From: Flavobacterium sp.
Lineage (GTDB): Bacteria; Bacteroidota; Bacteroidia; Flavobacteriales; Flavobacteriaceae
NCBI RefSeq assembly: GCF_039595935.1
Contig: NZ_JBCNKR010000006.1
Location: forward strand, 3,072,001 to 3,136,000
Length of the DNA stretch: 64,000 nt
Reading direction: 5' to 3'
A program made the translations under genes and the position numbers. Below, in pieces: positions 52,425 through 61,960 of the stretch (positions are counted from its first letter, which is position 1; each line of letters opens with the position of its first letter). The notes beneath the pieces are model-generated. The model did no database searches. It saw nothing but the letters and a program-made list of their open reading frames with translations, and was not told the origin of the DNA.

Positions 52425-53977
52425 TTATTTAGGGTTAAATACCAAAAACGGAATAATCATTTCTTCTAACGAAATTCCGCCGTGCTGATATGTGTTTTTA
52501 TAATAACTTACATAATGATTATAGTTGTTTACATAAGCCAGAAAAAAATCATTTTTGGCAAAAATAAACGAACTGCTCATATTTATAGCCGGTAAACCTA
52601 TTGTTTTAGGTTCTTTAACCACATAAACATCTTTTTGTTCGTATGTTAAACTACGTCCGGTTTTGTAACGCAAATTTAGACTTGTATTTTTATCTCCCAC
52701 AACTTTCGACGGATTTTTTACATTAATTGTTCCGTGATCTGTGGTTAAAATCAATTTAAAGCCTAAAAGCTGTGCCTGCTGAATAATTTCTAATAAAGGC
52801 GAATTTTTAAACCAGCTCAAAGTCAAAGAACGATACGCTTTATCATCAGAAGCCAGTTCTTTTACGACCTCCATTTCGGTTTTAGCGTGCGAAAGCATAT
52901 CGACGAAATTGTAAACAACCGTTACTAAATCATTGCCTTTTAAAGCTTTGAAGTTTTCGGCCAGTTTTTTTCCACCGGAATAGTTAGTAATTTTGAAATA
53001 ATCTTCTTTAATGTTTAATCCCAAACGTTTAATTTGTGCCGAAAGAAATTCAGCTTCATAAAGGTTTTTTCCACCATCTTCTACATCATTTTTCCAGTAT
53101 TGCGGAAATTGTTTTTCCATTTCCAAAGGCATTAAGCCAGAGAAAATAGCGTTTCTGGCGTATTGCGTTGCTGTTGGAAGAATAGAATAGTAAGGAACTT
53201 CTTTTTCAAGTTTATAATAGTTTGAAATCACAGTTTCAAAAGATTTCCACTGGTCGTAACGTAGATTATCAATTACAACAAACAAAATTGGTTTGTCTTT
53301 CTTCTTGATTTCAGGAACAACTAATTCCTTAAAAAGAGTGTTAGACTGAATAGGTTTATCAGCTTTTGGAGCAAACCAGTCTTCATAATTTCTTTCGATA
53401 TATTTTCCGAACTGAGAATTGGCTTCAACTTTTTGAGATTCAAGAATTTCAATCATCGCCTGATCGTTGATGTCTTCCAGTTTTAATTCCCAAAAAAGCA
53501 GTTTTTTATACAATTCAACCCAGTCTTCATACGAATTAACCATCGCTAATTCCATAGAAATTTTACGAAATTCTTTCTGGTAATCTAATGTTGTTTTTTC
53601 GGTAATTAATCTCGAATCGTCAAGGTTTTTCTTTAAACTCAATAAAATCTGATTCGGATTTACAGGTTTTATCAAATAATCAGCAATTTTAGAACCAATG
53701 GCTTCTTCCATTATATATTCTTCTTCGCTTTTAGTAATCATAATCATCGGAATAGCTGATTTTTTTCTTTCATTTCAGAAAGCGTTTCCAAACCGCTCAT
53801 TCCGGGCATATTTTCATCTAAAAAAACAATGTCGAAATTTTCTTCTTCAAACAATGCAATAGCGTCAAGGCCATTATTACATGTAGTAACAGCGTAATTC
53901 TTTTTTTCGAGAAATAATATATGAGGCTTTAAAAGATCGATTTCATCATCAACCCAAAGTATTTTTATCTTATCCAT
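52425..53977 (-). pseudogene. porX: PorX, type IX secretion regulator, disrupted by a single-base frameshift
   Basis: The two frames (53977-53744 and 53747-52425) join to a PorX of about 517 residues: receiver domain ILWVDDEIDLLKPH with phospho-Asp in IVFLDENMPGMSG, helical linker, and PglZ/alkaline-phosphatase-like domain (ILFVVIDNLRYDQW; LTTDHGTINVKNPS). The break is at an A7 tract on the coding strand (53760-53766); eight As continue into KKSAIPMIMITK. PorX with PorY controls T9SS genes. As with ald, an error or slippage is possible. Start: ATG 53977. Confidence 0.9.
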
Positions 53978-54169
53978 AAGCAATTTTAATTTTAATGCAA
54001 TTTAAAAGTATAGAACTTAAAAAGTATTAAAAATAGTATAAAATTAAGAATGATCATTTTAAAAAAGTTTTAAATTCATTTTTTGCTCTTTTTTAATGTT
54101 TAAGAAAATACTTATAGTAAATATCAACTTTTTAAGTTAAAAACTGAAATGAATTTATACTTATTTACT

Positions 54170-54177
54170 TATATTTG
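54170..54177 (+). promoter_or_regulatory. -7 element of the HD-domain gene
   Basis: TATATTTG (TAnnTTTG), 23 bp upstream of the GTG start at 54200, which supports that unusual start. Confidence 0.45.
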
Positions 54178-54199
54178 TTGACCAAAAAATAACCAACGA

Positions 54200-55429
54200 G
54201 TGACTCAAATTAACAAATTAAAAATATTTAATGACCCAATTTACGGGTTTATAACAATACCGAACGAACTAATCTACGACTTAATCCAGCACCCTTATTT
54301 TCAGCGTTTGCGACGTATTTCGCAAATGGGGTTGTCGTATTTGGTTTACCCGGGTGCAAATCATACACGTTTTCATCATGCGCTGGGCTGTATGCATTTA
54401 ATGCAAAAGGCTGTTGAAAGCCTTCGTTTTAAAGGTGTTGCGATTTCAAATGATGAAGAATGTGCTCTGTTGATTGCGATTTTACTGCATGATATTGGGC
54501 ACGGGCCATTTTCGCATGCTATGGAAAAAAGCATTGTTGAAGATGTAAATCATGAAGCTATTTCATTATTGTTTATGAATAGGCTGAATGATGAATTTGG
54601 AGGAAGATTAAGTTTAGCAATTCAGGTTTTTAGAGGAGAATATCATCGAAAATTCATGTTGCAATTGATTTCAAGTCAATTAGATATGGATAGAATGGAT
54701 TATCTTAAACGAGATAGTTTTTATACCGGAGTTGCAGAAGGAAATGTGAATTCTGAACGTTTGATTCAGATGATGAATGTAGTAGATGATGTTTTGGTTA
54801 TCGAAGAAAAAGGAATCTATTCTGTAGAAAAATTTCTGCTTTCGAGGAGATTAATGTACTGGCAGGCTTATTTGCATAAAACGAGTCTGGTAGCCGAATT
54901 AATTTTAATGAAAGTACTAAAAAGAGCTAAAGAACTAACTCTAAAAGGTGTTAAACTGCCTTGCAGCGAACCGCTTATGTATTTTATGCAAAACAAAATT
55001 ACACTTGAAGATTTTGATGCTGAAAAACTGGATTTGTTCTCTCAACTAGATGACTTTGATATTATAAGTGCTTTAAAAGCATGGCAAAGAAATAGTGATT
55101 TCATTCTTTCTACTTTAAGTAAAATGATTATTAACAGAGATTTGCTGAAAATTAAATTAAGTGCAGACAAAATTCCGATGGAAGAATCGCAGTCTTTAAA
55201 AGAAGAATTTGCAGAAGCACACAATATTTCAGCATTAGATGCGGGTTATTTTATTTTTAGAGGGAAAATTAAGAATCAGGCCTATAGTAAAGCTGCTGAA
55301 CCAATACGAATTTTGAAAAAAGATAAAACAATTGAAGACGTTGTTGAAGCTTCTGATCAGTTGAATTTGAAATCGTTATCTAAATTGGTGACAAAATATT
55401 ACATCTGTTTTCCAAAACAACTTATCTAA
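54200..55429 (+). CDS. HD-domain phosphohydrolase (dGTPase/SAMHD-like)
   Basis: A 409-residue HD enzyme: FNDPIYGFITIP, FQRLRRISQMGLSYLVYPGANHTRFHHALG with the first His, the metal motif LLHDIGHGPFSHAME (H...HD) and a later Asp in SSQLDMDRMDYLKRDSF. Family members hydrolyse dNTPs or other nucleotides in the cytoplasm. It starts with GTG: the first in-frame ATG lies deep within the motif region. It is upstream of lpxD with a 39-bp gap. Confidence 0.9.
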   Translation: MTQINKLKIFNDPIYGFITIPNELIYDLIQHPYFQRLRRISQMGLSYLVYPGANHTRFHHALGCMHLMQKAVESLRFKGVAISNDEECALLIAILLHDIGHGPFSHAMEKSIVEDVNHEAISLLFMNRLNDEFGGRLSLAIQVFRGEYHRKFMLQLISSQLDMDRMDYLKRDSFYTGVAEGNVNSERLIQMMNVVDDVLVIEEKGIYSVEKFLLSRRLMYWQAYLHKTSLVAELILMKVLKRAKELTLKGVKLPCSEPLMYFMQNKITLEDFDAEKLDLFSQLDDFDIISALKAWQRNSDFILSTLSKMIINRDLLKIKLSADKIPMEESQSLKEEFAEAHNISALDAGYFIFRGKIKNQAYSKAAEPIRILKKDKTIEDVVEASDQLNLKSLSKLVTKYYICFPKQLI

Positions 55430-55468
55430 AATTAACATTTAAAATCTATTTTTTATATTTTTGTCGCG

Positions 55469-56512
55469 ATGAAATTTACAGCAGAACAAATAGCAGGAAT
55501 TTTAGAAGGAGAAGTTGTTGGAAATCCCAACGCAGAAGTTTCTAAGCTTTCTAAGATAGAAGAAGGGGAAGAAGGATCTCTTACTTTTTTGGCTAACCCC
55601 AAGTATATCAATTTTATATATACAACAAAAGCAACTGTTACAATTGTTAACGACAGCTTTATCCCTGAACAGGAAATCTCTACTACATTAATAAAGGTTG
55701 AAGATGCTTATGCGTCTTTCTCTAAACTATTGCATTTTTACAATCAGGTAAAACTGAATAAAAGCGGAATAGAACCGCAATCCTATATGTCTGAAGGAAC
55801 TAAACATGGAGAAAATCTATATTTAGGAAGTTTTAGTTACGTAGGAAACAATGTAGTTTTAGGAAATAATGTAAAAATATATCCAAACAGTTTTATTGGC
55901 GATAATGTTGTTATTGGTGATAATGTGTTTATTTTTGCCGGCGCAAAAATTTATTCAGAAACTGTAATTGGAAATAATTGCACAATTCATTCAGGAACAA
56001 TTATAGGCGCAGATGGTTTTGGATTTGTTCCAAACGAGGAAGGTGTATATAGTAAAGTACCTCAAATTGGAAATGTTATTATCGAAGATAACGTTGATAT
56101 TGGTGCTAATACAACAATAGACAGAGCAACTCTGGGTTCTACGATTATCAGACAAGGAGTTAAATTAGACAATCAGATACAAATTGCTCATAATGTTGAA
56201 ATTGGTAAAAATACTGTAATTGCTGCTCAAAGCGGGGTTGCAGGTTCTACTAAAATCGGCGAAAATTGTATGATTGGCGGACAAGTTGGTATCGCAGGCC
56301 ACTTACTTATAGGAAATAATGTGAGACTTCAGGCACAGTCAGGAGTTGCAAGAAACATTAAAGATGATGAAGTTTTACAAGGTTCACCATCTCTTGGATA
56401 TAGTGATTTTAATAAATCGTATGTTCACTTTAAAAACTTTCCTAAGATAGTAGCTGAAGTTGAAGAATTAAAAAAACAAATAATAAACCCAAAAAATGGA
56501 AATAATGGTTAA
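55469..56512 (+). CDS. lpxD: UDP-3-O-acylglucosamine N-acyltransferase
   Basis: A 347-residue LpxD: N-terminal uridine-binding domain (MKFTAEQIAGILEGEVVGNP), left-handed beta-helix hexapeptides (IYPNSFIGDNVVIGDNVFIF), catalytic His in NQIQIAHNVEIGKN and a C-terminal helix (YVHFKNFPKIVAEVEELKKQ). It adds the second hydroxyacyl chain in lipid A synthesis. It overlaps the next gene by 8 bp, so the two are translationally coupled. Confidence 0.93.
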   Translation: MKFTAEQIAGILEGEVVGNPNAEVSKLSKIEEGEEGSLTFLANPKYINFIYTTKATVTIVNDSFIPEQEISTTLIKVEDAYASFSKLLHFYNQVKLNKSGIEPQSYMSEGTKHGENLYLGSFSYVGNNVVLGNNVKIYPNSFIGDNVVIGDNVFIFAGAKIYSETVIGNNCTIHSGTIIGADGFGFVPNEEGVYSKVPQIGNVIIEDNVDIGANTTIDRATLGSTIIRQGVKLDNQIQIAHNVEIGKNTVIAAQSGVAGSTKIGENCMIGGQVGIAGHLLIGNNVRLQAQSGVARNIKDDEVLQGSPSLGYSDFNKSYVHFKNFPKIVAEVEELKKQIINPKNGNNG

Positions 56513-57893
56513 ACAGAAAACCATCAAAAATGAAATTTCACTAACAGGAGTTGGATTACACACTGGTAAAGAAGTTACAATGACTTTTAAACCAGCTCCA
56601 ATTAATAATGGTTTCACTTTTGTAAGAGTAGATTTGCAAGGCCAGCCAGTCATTGAGGCTGACGCTAATTATGTTGTTAATACGCAAAGAGGAACTAATT
56701 TAGAAAAATTAGGTGTTAAAATACAAACTCCAGAACACGTTTTAGCTGCTGTAGTTGGCTGCGATTTGGATAATATTATTATTGAATTGAATGCCTCTGA
56801 ACTACCTATTATGGATGGTTCATCAAAATATTTTGTTGAAGCGATTGAAAAAGCAGGGATTGAAGAGCAAGACGCACAGCGTAATGTTTATGTTGTAAAA
56901 GAAGTTATTTCATTTACTGATGAAGCAACAGGAAGTGAAATTCTTGTTATGCCTAGCGATGAATATCAGGTTACTACAATGGTAGATTTTGGTACAAAAG
57001 TTTTAGGAACTCAAAATGCTACACTTAAAAGCCTTTCTGATTTTAAAGAAGAAATTGCAAGTTCAAGAACTTTCAGTTTCTTACACGAATTAGAATCATT
57101 ATTAGAGCACGGTTTAATTAAAGGCGGAGACTTAAATAATGCTATTGTTTATGTAGATAAAGAAATCTCAGAGTCTACAATGGCTAGTTTAAAGAAAGCT
57201 TTTGGTAAAGAAGAAATCTCTGTAAAACCAAACGGAGTTTTAGATAACCTTACTTTGCATTATCCAAACGAAGCTGCAAGACACAAATTACTTGATGTTA
57301 TTGGAGATTTATCTCTAATTGGAGTTCGTATTCAAGGAAAAATCATTGCAAACAAACCAGGTCATTTCGTAAATACACAGTTTGCTAAAAAACTGGCAAA
57401 AATCATTAAAATCGAACAAAGAAACCATGTTCCTGTTTATGATTTAAATCAGGAGCCATTGATGGATATTCACAAAATCATGTCAATGCTTCCTCACAGA
57501 CCTCCATTCTTGTTGATTGACAGAATTATAGAAATGTCTGATCGTCACGTTGTAGGTTTGAAAAATGTTACTATGAATGAGAATTTCTTCGTAGGGCATT
57601 TCCCTGAAGCGCCGGTAATGCCGGGAGTTTTAATCGTTGAAGCGATGGCACAAACTGGAGGGATTTTAGTTTTAAGTACAGTTCCGGATCCTGAAAATTA
57701 CTTAACATATTTCATGAAAATCGATAATGTTAAGTTCAAACATAAAGTATTGCCAGGTGACACGTTAATTTTCAAATGCGAATTGATTTCTCCTATCAGA
57801 AGAGGAATCTGCCACATGCAGGCAAATGCTTACGCAAACGGAAAATTAGTTACCGAAGCAGAATTAATGGCACAAATTGCAAGAAAACAATAA
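56505..57893 (+). CDS. Bifunctional LpxC/FabZ (UDP-3-O-acyl-GlcNAc deacetylase / 3-hydroxyacyl-ACP dehydratase)
   Basis: A 462-residue fusion: an LpxC deacetylase part (about 1-300, SLTGVGLHTGKEV, zinc motifs HVLAA and HKLLDVIGDL) and a FabZ hot-dog part (about 320-462, HRPPFLLIDRI, catalytic GHFPEAPVMPGVLIVEAMAQ). This fusion is usual for Bacteroidota and couples lipid A and fatty acid synthesis. ATG 56505 (MVKQKTIKNEIS) is preferred over 56496. Confidence 0.95.
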   Translation: MVKQKTIKNEISLTGVGLHTGKEVTMTFKPAPINNGFTFVRVDLQGQPVIEADANYVVNTQRGTNLEKLGVKIQTPEHVLAAVVGCDLDNIIIELNASELPIMDGSSKYFVEAIEKAGIEEQDAQRNVYVVKEVISFTDEATGSEILVMPSDEYQVTTMVDFGTKVLGTQNATLKSLSDFKEEIASSRTFSFLHELESLLEHGLIKGGDLNNAIVYVDKEISESTMASLKKAFGKEEISVKPNGVLDNLTLHYPNEAARHKLLDVIGDLSLIGVRIQGKIIANKPGHFVNTQFAKKLAKIIKIEQRNHVPVYDLNQEPLMDIHKIMSMLPHRPPFLLIDRIIEMSDRHVVGLKNVTMNENFFVGHFPEAPVMPGVLIVEAMAQTGGILVLSTVPDPENYLTYFMKIDNVKFKHKVLPGDTLIFKCELISPIRRGICHMQANAYANGKLVTEAELMAQIARKQ

Positions 57894-57967
57894 TAAATAA
57901 TCAAATTTATTGTTTAGGTTTGTTGCCTTCAAATTAGATTATTTTAATTTTAAAATATAAAACATAG

Positions 57968-58753
57968 ATGAATCAACCATTAGCATATGTTCATCCTGGC
58001 GCGAAAATCGCTAAAAATGTTGTAATCGAACCATTTACAACAATTCACAATAATGTTGTTATTGGTGATGGTACTTGGATTGGTTCAAACGTGACCATTA
58101 TGGAAGGAGCTCGAATTGGTAAAAATTGCAATATTTTTCCGGGAGCTGTAATTTCTGCTGTACCACAGGATTTAAAATTTGGTGGAGAAGATTCTTTGGC
58201 AATTATTGGAGACAATTGTACAATTAGAGAATGTGTTACTATAAACAGAGGTACAATTGCTTCCGGACAGACTATTCTGGGTAACAATTGTTTAGTTATG
58301 GCTTATGCCCACATTGCACACGATTGTGAAATTGGAAACAATGCCATTATTGTAAACGGAGTTGCTTTGGCAGGTCACGTAGTTGTGGGTAATCACGCCG
58401 TAATTGGAGGTTTGGCAGCAATTCACCAATTTATTCATATTGGAGATCACGCTATGATTTCTGGAGGATCTTTGGTTAGAAAAGATGTTCCGCCTTACAC
58501 AAAAGCAGCTAAAGAACCATTATCATATGTAGGTATCAATTCAGTTGGTTTAAGAAGAAGAGGATTTAGTACTGAAAAAATTAGAGAAATTCAGGAAATT
58601 TACAGAATTTTATATCAAAAGAATTACAATACAACACAAGCTTTAAGTATTATTGAAGCAGAAATGGAAGCTACTCCTGAGAGAGATGAAATTCTTGATT
58701 TTATCAGAAACTCATCACGAGGAATTATGAAAGGTTATTCAGGTAATTATTAA
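57968..58753 (+). CDS. lpxA: UDP-N-acetylglucosamine acyltransferase
   Basis: A 261-residue LpxA: hexapeptide beta-helix (AYVHPGAKIAKNVVIEPFTT), catalytic His in VMAYAHIAHDCEIGNN and the C-terminal helical part with SYVGINSVGLRRRGFS. It makes the first acylation of lipid A. It follows the LpxC/FabZ gene. Confidence 0.95.
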   Translation: MNQPLAYVHPGAKIAKNVVIEPFTTIHNNVVIGDGTWIGSNVTIMEGARIGKNCNIFPGAVISAVPQDLKFGGEDSLAIIGDNCTIRECVTINRGTIASGQTILGNNCLVMAYAHIAHDCEIGNNAIIVNGVALAGHVVVGNHAVIGGLAAIHQFIHIGDHAMISGGSLVRKDVPPYTKAAKEPLSYVGINSVGLRRRGFSTEKIREIQEIYRILYQKNYNTTQALSIIEAEMEATPERDEILDFIRNSSRGIMKGYSGNY

Positions 58754-58880
58754 TTTTAGAGTTTAGATTTCTGATTTTAGATTTCTAAGCTGTAAAATAA
58801 AATTTTAATCATATTATAAAATACAATGTAGATCAGTTTTTAAATCTAAAATCTACATTCAAAAATCTAAAATAAAAACA
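58754..58880. repeat. AGATTTTAGATT-type inverted repeat between lpxA and efp
   Basis: Left words TTTAGATTTCTGATTTTAGA and right words AATCTAAAATCTACATTC run inverted; the same word family as at 19.6, 26.0 and 33.6 kb. Confidence 0.65.
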
Positions 58881-58881
58881 A

Positions 58882-59448
58882 ATGGCATCTACATCAGATA
58901 TTAGAAACGGATTGTGTATTAAATTTAATCACGATATCTATAAAATTATTGAATTTCTTCACGTAAAACCTGGAAAAGGACCAGCTTTCGTAAGAACAAA
59001 GTTGAAAAGTTTAACTTCTGGAAAAGTATTAGATAATACTTTTTCTGCAGGTCACAAAATTGACGTTATTCGTGTTGAAACACATACATTCCAGTTTTTA
59101 TATCCAGAAGGTGATGAATTTCACTTTATGAATGCTGAGACGTTTGAGCAGATTTCTTTAAACAAAAATATTTTGGATGCTCCGGAATTATTGAAAGAAG
59201 GAACAAACGTAATGGTTCAGATTAATACTGAAACAGATTTGCCATTATCAGTAGATATGCCAACTTCTGTAATTCTTGAAGTTACTTATGCTGAGCCAGG
59301 TGTAAAAGGAAACACTGCTACAAATGCTACTAAAAATGCTACAGTAGAAACAGGCGCTAATATTAACGTTCCTTTGTTTATTAATGAAGGAGACAAAATT
59401 AAAATTGACACGGCTACAGGTTCTTACATGGAGCGTGTAAAAGAATAA
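58882..59448 (+). CDS. efp: Elongation factor P
   Basis: A 188-residue EF-P with three beta-barrel domains: KOW-like N-domain with the loop HVKPGKGPAFVRTKLKSL carrying the modifiable Lys, the OB domains (FQFLYPEGDEFHFMN) and the end GDKIKIDTATGSYMERVKE. It relieves ribosome stalling at polyproline. Lying inside a lipid A cluster is common in Flavobacteria. Confidence 0.96.
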   Translation: MASTSDIRNGLCIKFNHDIYKIIEFLHVKPGKGPAFVRTKLKSLTSGKVLDNTFSAGHKIDVIRVETHTFQFLYPEGDEFHFMNAETFEQISLNKNILDAPELLKEGTNVMVQINTETDLPLSVDMPTSVILEVTYAEPGVKGNTATNATKNATVETGANINVPLFINEGDKIKIDTATGSYMERVKE

Positions 59449-59470
59449 TTTTTAATTAAGATAATTTGAC

Positions 59471-59536
59471 AATGAGTCAATTAGAAAATTTGTGAATCGA
59501 CAAAAATTTGTATATTCATATTCTAATTGACTCATT
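59471..59536. repeat. Inverted AATGAGTCAATTAGAA repeat
   Basis: Perfect 16-bp arms (59471-59486 and 59521-59536) and a further copy of the word TTTTCTAATTGAC immediately right, between efp and the second lpxD-like gene. Confidence 0.8.
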
Positions 59537-59567
59537 TTCTAATTGACAAATTTTCTAATTATAATAT

Positions 59568-60497
59568 ATGAAATTTCCAAAGAGTCATTCTTTACAAGAA
59601 ATTGCAAATTTGCTTAACTGCGAATTTATTGGTGATAAAAACTTTGAGGTTTTAGGCATGAACGAAATTCATGTGGTAGAACCAGGTGATATTGTTTTTG
59701 TTGACCACCCAAAATACTATGACAAAGCTTTGCAGTCTGCAGCAACTATTGTTTTAATTAATAAAAAAGTTGACTGTCCAGAGGGTAAAGCCCTTTTAAT
59801 TTCTGATGATCCGTTCAGGGATTTTAATACTCTTACTAAACATTTCAGACCTTTTCAATCTTCTAATGCAGCGATTTCTAAATCTGCTCAAATTGGGGAA
59901 GGAACTATAATTCAGCCTAATACCTTTGTTGGAAATAATGTTAAGATTGGTAAAAACTGTTTGATTCATGCAAACGTTTCTATTTACGATCATACTGTTA
60001 TTGGTGATAACGTAATTATACATTCGGGAACTATTTTAGGAGCTGATGCTTTTTATTACAAAAAACGTCCGGAAGGTTTCGACCAGTTAATTTCTGGCGG
60101 CAGAGTAGTGATAGAAGACAACGTAGGAATTGGTGCTCTTTGTACAATAGACAAAGGAGTTACCGGTGATACGACTATTAAAGAAGGTGCAAAACTTGAT
60201 AACCAAGTACATATAGGCCACGATACTGTAGTAGGAAGAAAATGTTTAATTGCATCTCAAACAGGTATTGCCGGATGTGTTGTTATAGAAGACGAAGTTA
60301 CGATTTGGGGACAAGTTGGAAGCACAAGCGGTATAACTATCGGAACTAAAGCTGTTGTTTTGGCACAAAGCGGCGTAACAAAATCAATTGAAGGCGGAAA
60401 AACCTATTTTGGAACTCCGGCAATAGAATCAAGAGAACAGTTGAAACAATTAGCCAATATTAAGAAAATTCCTGAAATTCTAAATAAATTGAAGTAA
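59568..60497 (+). CDS. LpxD-like acyltransferase, second paralogue
   Basis: A 309-residue relative of LpxD: uridine-binding-like N-domain (SLQEIANLLNCEFIGDKNFE), hexapeptide beta-helix (IIQPNTFVGNNVKIGKNCLI), His in DNQVHIGHDTVVGRK, and no long C-terminal helix. The usual LpxD (55469-56512) is also present, so this paralogue may acylate a different nucleotide sugar or act in a variant of lipid A synthesis. It lies in the same cluster, 2 bp before the next gene. Confidence 0.88.
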   Translation: MKFPKSHSLQEIANLLNCEFIGDKNFEVLGMNEIHVVEPGDIVFVDHPKYYDKALQSAATIVLINKKVDCPEGKALLISDDPFRDFNTLTKHFRPFQSSNAAISKSAQIGEGTIIQPNTFVGNNVKIGKNCLIHANVSIYDHTVIGDNVIIHSGTILGADAFYYKKRPEGFDQLISGGRVVIEDNVGIGALCTIDKGVTGDTTIKEGAKLDNQVHIGHDTVVGRKCLIASQTGIAGCVVIEDEVTIWGQVGSTSGITIGTKAVVLAQSGVTKSIEGGKTYFGTPAIESREQLKQLANIKKIPEILNKLK

Positions 60498-60498
60498 T

Positions 60499-60861
60499 AT
60501 GTCTATAAAAGAGTTTGTTCAAAAATTTTATAAGTCGGATGCCTTAATTGATAGCGAAGTTCTAAAAACCTATTTGCATCCTGATGTTATCATTGAATGG
60601 AATAGTAGTAAAGGATTTATCGAAATGAATTATGATTCGATAGTTGAAATGGCGAACGAACTAAGCAGGGCATATGTACGTTCTAAAGTTAGAATCAGTC
60701 ATATTATAGCCGAAAATGACTTGGTTTCAGTACGTTATTCTCATTATGTAAAAACAATCGAGAATCCTCGCGAAGAGATGTTACTGGCACATTTTTCTAC
60801 TATCTGGCAGATAAAAGACGACAAACTTTACAGAGGTTATCAGATGAGTCAATTTTCTTAA
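60499..60861 (+). CDS. NTF2-like (SnoaL-type) small protein
   Basis: A 120-residue protein of the cystatin-like NTF2 fold: EFVQKFYKSDALIDSEVLKTYLHPDVIIEWN, then LSRAYVRSKVRISHII and AHFSTIWQIKDDKLYRGYQM. Such folds bind small molecules or act as enzymes. It is translated right behind the lpxD-like gene; the role is unknown. Confidence 0.75.
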   Translation: MSIKEFVQKFYKSDALIDSEVLKTYLHPDVIIEWNSSKGFIEMNYDSIVEMANELSRAYVRSKVRISHIIAENDLVSVRYSHYVKTIENPREEMLLAHFSTIWQIKDDKLYRGYQMSQFS

Positions 60862-60904
60862 TATTTTTTTGATAATAAAAGAGACAAAATACATTACAAA
60901 ACCT

Positions 60905-60912
60905 TATTTTTG
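60905..60912 (+). promoter_or_regulatory. -7 element of sucD
   Basis: TATTTTTG (TAnnTTTG), 35 bp upstream of ATG 60948. Confidence 0.4.
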
Positions 60913-60947
60913 CAACACAATTTTAAAAACTACATAAAATATATATC

Positions 60948-61820
60948 ATGAGTGTTTTAGTTAATAAAGATTCCAAAATAATTGTTCAGGGATTTACAGG
61001 AAGTGAAGGAACTTTCCACGCTTCTCAAATGATTGAGTACGGTACTAATGTTGTTGGAGGTGTAACTCCGGGAAAAGGTGGAACAAGCCACTTAGACCGT
61101 CCGGTTTTTAATACAGTAAAAGATGCTGTTGACCAAGCTGGAGCAGATACTTCTATCATTTTTGTTCCGCCAGCTTTTGCTGCTGATGCAATTATGGAAG
61201 CTGCTGATGCCGGAATTAAAGTAATTATTGCTATTACAGAAGGAATTCCTGTAGCAGATATGATTAAAGCAAATAATTATGTTAAAGAAAGAAATTCTAG
61301 ATTAATTGGACCAAACTGTCCAGGTGTTATTACTCCGGGAGAAGCTAAGGTTGGAATTATGCCAGGTTTCGTTTTCAAAAAAGGAAATGTTGGTATCGTT
61401 TCTAAATCAGGAACTTTAACTTACGAAGCTGCTGACCAGGTTGTAAAACAAGGTTTAGGAATCACTACAGCTATTGGTATTGGTGGAGATCCAATCATTG
61501 GAACTACAACTAAAGAAGCTGTTGAATTATTAATGAACGACCCTGAAACTGAAGCTATCATCATGATTGGTGAAATTGGAGGTCAGCTTGAAGCTGATGC
61601 TGCAAGATGGGTAAAAGCTGATGGTAACCGTAAACCAGTTATTGGTTTTATCGCTGGAGAAACTGCTCCTGCAGGTAGAACAATGGGTCACGCAGGTGCT
61701 ATTGTTGGTGGTTCTGATGATACAGCTGCTGCTAAAAAACAAATTATGAGAGACAACGGAATTCACGTTGTTGATTCACCAGCTGAAATTGGTAAAAAAG
61801 TAAAAGAAGTACTTGGATAA
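60948..61820 (+). CDS. sucD: Succinyl-CoA synthetase alpha subunit
   Basis: A 290-residue SucD: NAD-like CoA-binding domain (KIIVQGFTGSEGTFHASQMI; GGVTPGKGG), ligase domain with phospho-His in TAPAGRTMGHAGAIVGG (about residue 245) and IGPNCPGVI. It makes ATP or GTP from succinyl-CoA in the TCA cycle; the beta subunit gene is not in the window. It ends in a strong terminator. Confidence 0.96.
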   Translation: MSVLVNKDSKIIVQGFTGSEGTFHASQMIEYGTNVVGGVTPGKGGTSHLDRPVFNTVKDAVDQAGADTSIIFVPPAFAADAIMEAADAGIKVIIAITEGIPVADMIKANNYVKERNSRLIGPNCPGVITPGEAKVGIMPGFVFKKGNVGIVSKSGTLTYEAADQVVKQGLGITTAIGIGGDPIIGTTTKEAVELLMNDPETEAIIMIGEIGGQLEADAARWVKADGNRKPVIGFIAGETAPAGRTMGHAGAIVGGSDDTAAAKKQIMRDNGIHVVDSPAEIGKKVKEVLG

Positions 61821-61847
61821 TCTTCAAGTCTCAAAATAATAAATTCC

Positions 61848-61880
61848 AAAAAAGTCTCAATATTTTGTTGAGACTTTTTT
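61848..61880 (+). terminator. Terminator of sucD
   Basis: Perfect 13-bp stem AAAAAAGTCTCAA/TTGAGACTTTTTT with a 7-nt loop. Confidence 0.92.
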
Positions 61881-61960
61881 ACATTTTAAAGACTGAGGCG
61901 AAAATGAAAAAAACTTAGCATCTCAGAACCTCAGTATCTTAGAAGCTTTAAAAAAGAAAT

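Noticed and set aside
50407..53977. Programmed frameshifting as the first explanation for ald and porX.
   Set aside because: Possible on A7, but there is no clear downstream pseudoknot or stem seen, and two equal lesions close together fit homopolymer miscalling better.
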